DNA of 64,000 bases from Veillonellales bacterium (GTDB lineage: Bacteria > Bacillota > Negativicutes > JAAYSF01): positions 1-64,000 of the forward strand of contig JBDKTO010000074.1 of assembly GCA_039680175.1 (NCBI GenBank), read 5' to 3'. How positions within the stretch are numbered: the stretch's first letter is position 1; each line of letters starts with the position of its first letter. The translations under genes and the position numbers were made by a program. Shown here piece after piece: positions 58,400-64,000 of the stretch. The notes under the pieces were generated by a model that was not told the DNA's origin, searched no databases, and saw only the letters and a list, made by a program, of their open reading frames with translations.

Positions 58400-59476
58400 A
58401 TGTTCAATAAGCTGAAAAATTTAATTATGAAGCAAAACCGGGATGCCATTGGTCTGGATATCGGGACAAGTTCGATTAAACTGGCGGAAGTCGTTTGGCA
58501 GAAGGAGCGGCCGCTGCTAAAAAATTTGGGGATCGCTGCCTTGCCGGAAAAACTAATGGGCGAAGGAATTTTTTCCGATGCCGGGCTGTTGACGGAGCTT
58601 ATCCGCAATCTGCTGGCAACCAGCGGTGCTGTCAGCTCCAACGTTGTTGCAGCAATTGGCAGCCGCAGCGTATTTATCCGGGAGGTATTGTTTCCCGCGA
58701 TGTCGGCAGAGGAGTTAAAGGAAGCCGTCAAATGGGATATGGAAAAATACGTTCCCTATGAACCGGACAGCTATTATTACGATTTTGCTGTTGTCGGGCC
58801 CGGGGAAACCGAGTTGGAACTAAAAATATTGCTGACTGCCGCACCGAAAGAAAATGTAAATGAACTAGTAACCGTGCTGAAAAACTGCGGGCTTAAACCG
58901 CGGGCTGTCGATATTGAGCCGCTGGCTTTATTGTCCACGTTATCCGGCGCCGACAACGCAGTTATAGTGGATATCGGCGGCATGTTTTCCCAAGTGATTC
59001 TCTTTCAGCAGGGCAGCCCGGTGGCAGCCAGAGCCATCCCCCTTGGCGGCAATCGCTTTACCGAAGTGATTAGGCAAAGCCTGGAGCTTCCTTTCGCGGA
59101 AGCGGAGCACTTGAAACAGCGGCAGCAGGGTTTGCTGCAGCGAGTTGATGCCGCCGGCAAGGACGCCTCGGAAATTCATCAGCAAATGGAATTGTTAGTC
59201 AATGAACTGGCCAGGGAAGTACAGCGAACAATTGAATACTATAGAATACAACATAAAGCAGCAGCAGTAGAGAAGATTTTTCTCGCCGGCGGGGGAGCAA
59301 GGTTAGCCAATTTAGCGCCTTACTTGGCAGCACAAATGGATATTCCCTTAACCGTACATGATCCCTTCGGGACGGTAGAAACAGCAGCCTCTTTTGACCG
59401 TCAATACTTAACGGAGATTGCGCCCCAGTATGCGGTGGCGTTAGGACTGGCACTGCGGGGAGGTGTTCCTTTATGA
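58400..59476 (+). CDS. pilM: Type IV pilus assembly protein PilM
   Basis: 358 residues, actin-like cytoplasmic ATPase: GLDIGTSSIKLAEV (phosphate 1), VVAAIGSRSVFIREV, AVIVDIGGMFSQVILFQQG (phosphate 2) and IFLAGGGARLANLAPYL (adenosine). It binds the cytoplasmic tail of PilN and connects the inner-membrane complex to PilB. Overlaps pilN by 4 bp. Confidence 0.95.
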   Translation: MFNKLKNLIMKQNRDAIGLDIGTSSIKLAEVVWQKERPLLKNLGIAALPEKLMGEGIFSDAGLLTELIRNLLATSGAVSSNVVAAIGSRSVFIREVLFPAMSAEELKEAVKWDMEKYVPYEPDSYYYDFAVVGPGETELELKILLTAAPKENVNELVTVLKNCGLKPRAVDIEPLALLSTLSGADNAVIVDIGGMFSQVILFQQGSPVAARAIPLGGNRFTEVIRQSLELPFAEAEHLKQRQQGLLQRVDAAGKDASEIHQQMELLVNELAREVQRTIEYYRIQHKAAAVEKIFLAGGGARLANLAPYLAAQMDIPLTVHDPFGTVETAASFDRQYLTEIAPQYAVALGLALRGGVPL

Positions 59477-60003
59477 TCCGCCTCAATTTGCTGCCGCCGG
59501 AAGAACGTCAGTCAAGGCTGCCGCTGCCAAGAATCTTCCTGTTGGTCACCCTGATTGTTTCCTTGTTTATGGTTAGCATTTATTTCTATACGGTATTTTC
59601 TATCTGGAATTTGGAAAAGCAGATTACTGAAACCGAGAATCAGTATGAATTGCTGAAACCGACCCGGGATGCTATGCAAACTGCCGCTGCCAGGCAGCAG
59701 GTGATTTCGGCAAAAAACAGCATCCTGTTGGGGTTGACCAAGGAACGCCAGTCCTGGTATGCTTTAACTACGCACCTTGGCATGGTAACAATCCCGCAGG
59801 TGTGGCTGTCTGAGATTGGCGTGGCCGAAGAAAATACGCTGCATATTAAAGGTGCGTCCTATACATATCCGGATCTGGCAGCTTATTTGAAAGTTTTGGC
59901 GCAGGATGAAATGTTTCAGGAGCCGGTTTTGGTCAATGCCGAGAGGGATGGGGCTACCGGAGCCACCAAGTTTGAAATCACGGTAAAGCTCAAGGGGAGA
60001 TAG
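59473..60003 (+). CDS. pilN: Type IV pilus assembly protein PilN
   Basis: 176 residues. The cytoplasmic N-terminal peptide MIRLNLLPPEER is the PilM-binding INLLP motif, followed by one membrane helix (about 20-42), a coiled coil and a ferredoxin-like domain. Forms a heterodimer with PilO. ATGA overlap with pilM. Confidence 0.94.
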   Translation: MIRLNLLPPEERQSRLPLPRIFLLVTLIVSLFMVSIYFYTVFSIWNLEKQITETENQYELLKPTRDAMQTAAARQQVISAKNSILLGLTKERQSWYALTTHLGMVTIPQVWLSEIGVAEENTLHIKGASYTYPDLAAYLKVLAQDEMFQEPVLVNAERDGATGATKFEITVKLKGR

Positions 60004-60007
60004 CCAG

Positions 60008-60595
60008 ATGAATTTTTTGCTGCAGACGGTTAAAATGAATGAGAAACAAAAGAGTGCTGTTTTTGCCGTTGCGCTGCTGCTGCTGGCGGCACTTTTTTAT
60101 CTTGTCTTTTTTTCGCCCCAGCATCAGCGAATGCTGAATTTGCAAAATCAATATCAGACGGAACGGCAAAAGGTAAAAAGTATCGAAGCCTTTGCGCTGG
60201 TTCATCCTAATATAGATCAATATCTGACAGAATTGGACGGACAGTTTGCTCAGGTTGAAAAGCAGCTGCCGGAATCCCTTGCTATCGGCGATTTTTTAAT
60301 TCAGGCCGAGCAAGTCAGCCAAGACAGCGGCGTTCAGTTAATGCATATAAAACCGCTGCCGGTTATCAATAAAAACGGTTACCGGGAAATACCGCTGGAA
60401 GTAGTAATAAAGGGGAAATTTTCGCAAACGATTGCTTTTTTAAAAAAACTGGAAGAAATTTCGCGGTTTAATGCCGTAACCAATATGTCGGTTCAGTCGA
60501 AACAGGGTATATTAGAAAGTAAGTTAACGGTCATTTTGTACAGCTATGGCAGCACGCCGGCTGCCGGCTCTCCGGCGGCGCCGGCAAAAAAATAG
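60008..60595 (+). CDS. pilO: Type IV pilus assembly protein PilO
   Basis: 195 residues: short cytoplasmic tail, membrane helix (AVFAVALLLLAALFYLVFF, about 19-37), coiled coil (about 40-75; QNQYQTERQKVKSIEAF), then a ferredoxin-like periplasmic domain (PLPVINKNGYREIPLEVVIKG). C terminus is Ala/Pro-rich. Normally joined by PilP and PilQ, which are not encoded here; the next gene is aroK. Confidence 0.92.
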   Translation: MNFLLQTVKMNEKQKSAVFAVALLLLAALFYLVFFSPQHQRMLNLQNQYQTERQKVKSIEAFALVHPNIDQYLTELDGQFAQVEKQLPESLAIGDFLIQAEQVSQDSGVQLMHIKPLPVINKNGYREIPLEVVIKGKFSQTIAFLKKLEEISRFNAVTNMSVQSKQGILESKLTVILYSYGSTPAAGSPAAPAKK

Positions 60596-60633
60596 CGGAA
60601 GGCAGAATATTCAGGCGTGAAATGGGTGAATTA

Positions 60634-61161
60634 ATGAAAAATGTTGTTCTGATTGGGTTTATGGGAACAGGGAAAACCAGTGTCGGACGGCTGCTGGCGG
60701 CTCGGCTGCACCGGCCGTTTATTGATACCGACAGTAAAATCGAACAGGAAAGCGGAATAACTGTCAGTGAAATGTTTAAACAATACGGCGAAGCGTATTT
60801 CCGTGAACAAGAGAAGGCCGTTATTGCCAAAGTGTCCCGCTATACCAATACCGTAATCGCTACCGGCGGCGGGGTGGTTACTTCGGCCGGCAATATGACC
60901 CGTCTAAAGAGGAATGGCATTATTATTGCATTGCAAGCCTCTCTGGAGGTGATCCTGGAGCGAACAGAGCGGTGCAATGTCAGGCCGCTGCTGGACTGTC
61001 CTGATCGGCGGCGGACAGTTGCCGCTTTGCTGCGTGCTCGGGAGCCGCTTTATGGGATTGCCGATTTTACTGTCGATACCAGCAGCCTTTCCCCGCAGCA
61101 AATTACGGATGATATTATGAACTTTTTTCGACAAGGAGGTTATCTGCGTGGCCGGATTTAG
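60634..61161 (+). CDS. aroK: Shikimate kinase
   Basis: 175 residues. Phosphorylates shikimate at O3. Walker A IGFMGTGKTSVGRLLA, shikimate-binding FIDTDSKIEQESG, YFREQEKAVI, ATGGGVV and the lid RPLLDCPDRRRTV. Start is ATG 60634 (after GGGTG) or 60622. It overlaps aroB by 14 bp. Confidence 0.95.
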   Translation: MKNVVLIGFMGTGKTSVGRLLAARLHRPFIDTDSKIEQESGITVSEMFKQYGEAYFREQEKAVIAKVSRYTNTVIATGGGVVTSAGNMTRLKRNGIIIALQASLEVILERTERCNVRPLLDCPDRRRTVAALLRAREPLYGIADFTVDTSSLSPQQITDDIMNFFRQGGYLRGRI

Positions 61162-62242
61162 CGTTGATTTAGGCTTGAATAGTTACGATATTATAATTGG
61201 TACGGATAATATAGCCGATCTTGGCGAGCGGTTGAAGCAAATGGAACTCAGCCGGAAAGCTTTAGTGATCACCGATGAAAATGTAGGCCCTTTATATGGC
61301 GACAGTGTTCTGCAGATGCTGAAAGCGGCCGGTTTTGATGCCGGGATTTACGCGGTGCCGCCTGGTGAGGACTCCAAGTCACTGGCTTGCGCCGCATCTT
61401 TATATACGAAAGCCATTGAAGATAAACTGGACCGGCATTCGCCGCTCATCGCTCTGGGGGGCGGCGTAGTGGGCGATTTGGCAGGATTTATCGCCTCAAC
61501 CTATCTGCGCGGCATTCCGTTTATTCAAATGCCCACATCCCTGCTGGCCCAGGTTGATTCCAGCGTTGGCGGCAAGGTGGCGGTGAATCATCCTCTGGGA
61601 AAGAACTTAATCGGTTCTTTTTATCAGCCTTCGCTGGTGTTGATCAACACCGGCTTTTTGCGTACGCTGCCGGAGCGTGAATTATACACCGGTCTGGCAG
61701 AAATCATTAAACACGGTATTATTGCCGACCGACAATTTTTTGCTGCTCTGAATGAAAACTATCAACAAATCCTGGCAAAAGATCCGTCGGTAATGGCAGC
61801 GGTCATTGAGCGTTCCTGTCAAATAAAAGCAGGAGTTGTCCAAAAAGATGAACGGGAAGCTAATTTGCGGATGATCCTTAATTTTGGCCATACAATCGCC
61901 CATGGAATTGAAACAGCAACCGGCTTTCACGGGTATAATCACGGCGAAGCGGTGGCAATCGGCATGTACGGAGCAGCACTGCTGAGTTGTTCGCTTAAAC
62001 TGTGCCGTCAGCCGGCAGTCGATGCGGTTGCCGCATCGCTTAAGAGATTCCATCTTCCCCTGGCGGCACCGGAATGTACTGTGGAGCAGTTATTTCAACT
62101 GTTGACCAGAGATAAGAAAACAATCGGCGGACGCGTTCACTGGGTGCTGCTGCGGGATATCGGACAGGTTATTATAGCCGATGACGTTCCGGAATCAGCC
62201 GTCCGGGCCGCATTGGGTAAAGTTACGTTAAATAGAATATAA
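61148..62242 (+). CDS. aroB: 3-dehydroquinate synthase
   Basis: 364 residues; NAD- and metal-dependent conversion of DAHP to 3-dehydroquinate. GGGVVGDLAGFIASTYLRGIPFIQMPT (split as GGGVVGDLAGFIA), SLLAQVDSSVGGKVAVNH, and metal ligands in EIIKHG, NFGHTIAHGIE and GYNHGEAVAIGM. GTG at 61148 after AAGGAGG inside the end of aroK, so tightly coupled. aroKB directly follows pilMNO, an order also seen in Gammaproteobacteria. Confidence 0.96.
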   Translation: MAGFSVDLGLNSYDIIIGTDNIADLGERLKQMELSRKALVITDENVGPLYGDSVLQMLKAAGFDAGIYAVPPGEDSKSLACAASLYTKAIEDKLDRHSPLIALGGGVVGDLAGFIASTYLRGIPFIQMPTSLLAQVDSSVGGKVAVNHPLGKNLIGSFYQPSLVLINTGFLRTLPERELYTGLAEIIKHGIIADRQFFAALNENYQQILAKDPSVMAAVIERSCQIKAGVVQKDEREANLRMILNFGHTIAHGIETATGFHGYNHGEAVAIGMYGAALLSCSLKLCRQPAVDAVAASLKRFHLPLAAPECTVEQLFQLLTRDKKTIGGRVHWVLLRDIGQVIIADDVPESAVRAALGKVTLNRI

Positions 62243-62263
62243 ATTATAAATAGGAGTGGTATC

Positions 62264-63679
62264 ATGCTGGATCGTCGCCTGTTAAAAGATGTTTTGGATA
62301 CGGCATTGCAGCACGGCGGAGATTTTGCCGATGTGTTTTTGGAAAACCGGGTTTCTACGGCAATTTCCTGTGAGCAGAATCAGATTGAACGGATAAAATC
62401 CGGTACGGATATCGGTGCCGGGGTCCGGGTAGTGTACGGTAATACTACCGCCTATGCCTATACCAATAAAGTTACCAAACAGGACGTAGTCGCGGCCGCC
62501 GATATTGCCAGCCGGGCGGCGAAAAAAGCGTCCCGGGATATAACCATCAACTTGGAAAAAATCCTGCCGGATACTGATTTGGGGATCAAAGAAATGCCGG
62601 CGTCAGTTTCGATTGACGATAAAGTTGAGGCAGTCGAAGCAGCCAATGCTGCGGCCCGTTCGACCGACGACCGGATTCAACAAGTCATGGTTGGTTATGG
62701 GGATGTGGTGCAAAATGTTACCATCGCCAATTCCCTGGGAATGCTGGTAGAGGATCAGCGGGTTCGTACCCGGTTGTCCGTCAATGCCATTGCCGCCGCC
62801 AACGGTCAAATTCAAACCGGGTTTGAATCTGCCGGCGGTGTGCAGGGCTTTGAACTTTTGCGTCATAATAAGGGAGAAGAAATCGGCTGCGCCGCCGCCA
62901 AACGCGCGCTTACCTTGCTGGCGGCCAAACCTGCTCCGGCCGGAAAGATGCCGGTTGTTATGGCCGGTGAAGCCGGCGGCACGATGGTGCATGAGGCTTG
63001 CGGCCATGGACTGGAAGCCGATTTGGTCCAGAAAGGGCTGTCGGTTTACGGCGGCCAAAAAGATCAGCTCGTGGCTTCTCCCTGCATAACGGTAGTGGAT
63101 GACGGCACTCTGCCTCACCAATATGGCACATTGCGATTTGACGATGAAGGCTTTAAATCGCAAAAAACAACTTTGATTGAAAACGGCGTTTTAAAAAATT
63201 TCATGTATGATTATCTGACTGCCGCCCGGGATGGCGTAACTTCAACCGGCAATGGCAGACGGGAGTCGTTTGAGCATAAACCCATTCCCCGCATGCGCAA
63301 TACATATATCGCTCCGGGGCAGGATGATCCGGGGGAGATTATTCGGTCGATTGAGGATGGCTTATTTGTAAAAAAGATGGGCGGCGGACAGGTAAATACG
63401 GTAAACGGCGATTTTGTTTTTGACGTGGCGGAAGGCTATTTAATCCGTAACGGTGCGGTAGATCATGCGGTACGGGGAGCGACACTAACCGGAAACGGGC
63501 CGGAGATTCTTAAAATGGTGGATATGGTCGGGGATGATCTGGGGTTTACGATAGGAACCTGCGGCAAAGACGGGCAGGCAGCTCCGGTAGCGGACGCTCA
63601 GCCGACGATTCGCATACCGCAAATTGTTGTCGGCGGCACAGCGCCGCAAAGCGGCGGTCAAAAAATACGGCGTATATAG
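62264..63679 (+). CDS. tldD: TldD-family metalloprotease
   Basis: 471 residues. The metal site HEACGH (HExxxH) is at about 243-248, with the third ligand Cys in GTCGKDGQ near 448. MVMAGEAGGTMVHEACGHGLEAD and SFEHKPIPRMRNTYIAPG are TldD signatures. With TldE (PmbA) it forms a proteolytic chamber acting on small peptides, such as microcin precursors. No tldE gene directly follows; pfkA does. ATG after AGGAGTGG. Confidence 0.93.
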   Translation: MLDRRLLKDVLDTALQHGGDFADVFLENRVSTAISCEQNQIERIKSGTDIGAGVRVVYGNTTAYAYTNKVTKQDVVAAADIASRAAKKASRDITINLEKILPDTDLGIKEMPASVSIDDKVEAVEAANAAARSTDDRIQQVMVGYGDVVQNVTIANSLGMLVEDQRVRTRLSVNAIAAANGQIQTGFESAGGVQGFELLRHNKGEEIGCAAAKRALTLLAAKPAPAGKMPVVMAGEAGGTMVHEACGHGLEADLVQKGLSVYGGQKDQLVASPCITVVDDGTLPHQYGTLRFDDEGFKSQKTTLIENGVLKNFMYDYLTAARDGVTSTGNGRRESFEHKPIPRMRNTYIAPGQDDPGEIIRSIEDGLFVKKMGGGQVNTVNGDFVFDVAEGYLIRNGAVDHAVRGATLTGNGPEILKMVDMVGDDLGFTIGTCGKDGQAAPVADAQPTIRIPQIVVGGTAPQSGGQKIRRI

Positions 63680-63777
63680 AACAGCCTGGGTTCAAGCCGC
63701 TATATTATTTTACGCGGCAGTAATTTAATGGAAGGATAGTATGAGGATTAGTCGAATTATAAATAAATTGGCAATGA

Positions 63778-64000
<223 letters not shown>

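Noticed and set aside
62603-63163. 186-codon minus-strand frame antisense to tldD
   Set aside because: Shadow frame caused by codon bias in tldD; composition is His/Arg/Gly-rich without domains.

Overview
The window reads as one chromosomal stretch of a spore-forming, anaerobic Firmicutes-type bacterium, most likely a Negativicutes/Sporomusaceae-like diderm. The evidence is the Firmicutes gene order (rsmD-coaD-ylbJ-ylbK-tmcAL; yceD-rpmF-fapR-plsX-fab; rnc-smc-ftsY-ylxM-ffh-rpsP-rimM-trmD-rplS-lepB-rbgA-rnhB), the sporulation genes spoVS and ylbJ plus a SpoVM-like peptide, and a type IV pilus operon of the PilMNO kind. Genus assignment is inference. TTG and GTG starts behind strong Shine-Dalgarno sequences are frequent.

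Layout. 1-300: end of an rRNA operon (5S rRNA, tRNA-Asn, terminator). 315-6977: mixed housekeeping (class III aminotransferase, SRPBCC protein, HtpX protease, gamma-carbonic anhydrase fold, PduO-type cobalamin adenosyltransferase, a 26-residue cationic peptide, an EF-G paralogue). 7000-9079: a MetY sulfhydrylase whose codon choice looks foreign, followed by a decayed array of units of about 43 bp. 9080-13290: secreted or envelope functions (SGNH hydrolase, PLD-like lipoprotein, NlpC/P60 hydrolase, DUF4127 protein) and, on the minus strand, a tRNA-Pro followed by a decayed tRNA-Gln. 13436-19873: rsmD, coaD, a coiled-coil protein, ylbJ, a patatin, tmcAL and ackA. 19924-29448: L32 and a complete type II fatty-acid elongation cluster headed by the repressor FapR. 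29497-43079: radical SAM protein, spoVS, smc, the SRP genes ftsY/ylxM/ffh, ribosome maturation and tRNA modification genes, signal peptidase and RNase HII.

43076-49604: a FliK-like/FlhB-C-like pair outside any flagellar cluster, an HD-GYP protein, YraN, UbiX, ComM, YqeG and AroE. 49744-60595: type IV pilus operon (pilB, pilT, pilC, major pilin, pilD, four minor pilin-like genes, comFB, pilM, pilN, pilO), preceded by a leader with an intrinsic terminator. 60634-64000: aroK, aroB, tldD and the start of pfkA.

Most notable is a pilus system that appears wired to cyclic di-GMP: PilB carries two 24-residue MshEN-type motifs with a 5-residue spacer, a ComFB gene lies inside the operon, and an HD-GYP phosphodiesterase is encoded about 5 kb upstream. 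The operon also encodes an unusual minor pilin with an Asn/Ser/Gly-rich beta-helix-like body, and pilMNO runs straight into aroKB as in Proteobacteria but without pilP or pilQ. Other points of interest are sporulation-type promoters in front of spoVS (sigma-H-like) and ylbJ (sigma-E-like), the tRNA-Gln relic, the 43-bp repeat array and long antisense gene overlaps.
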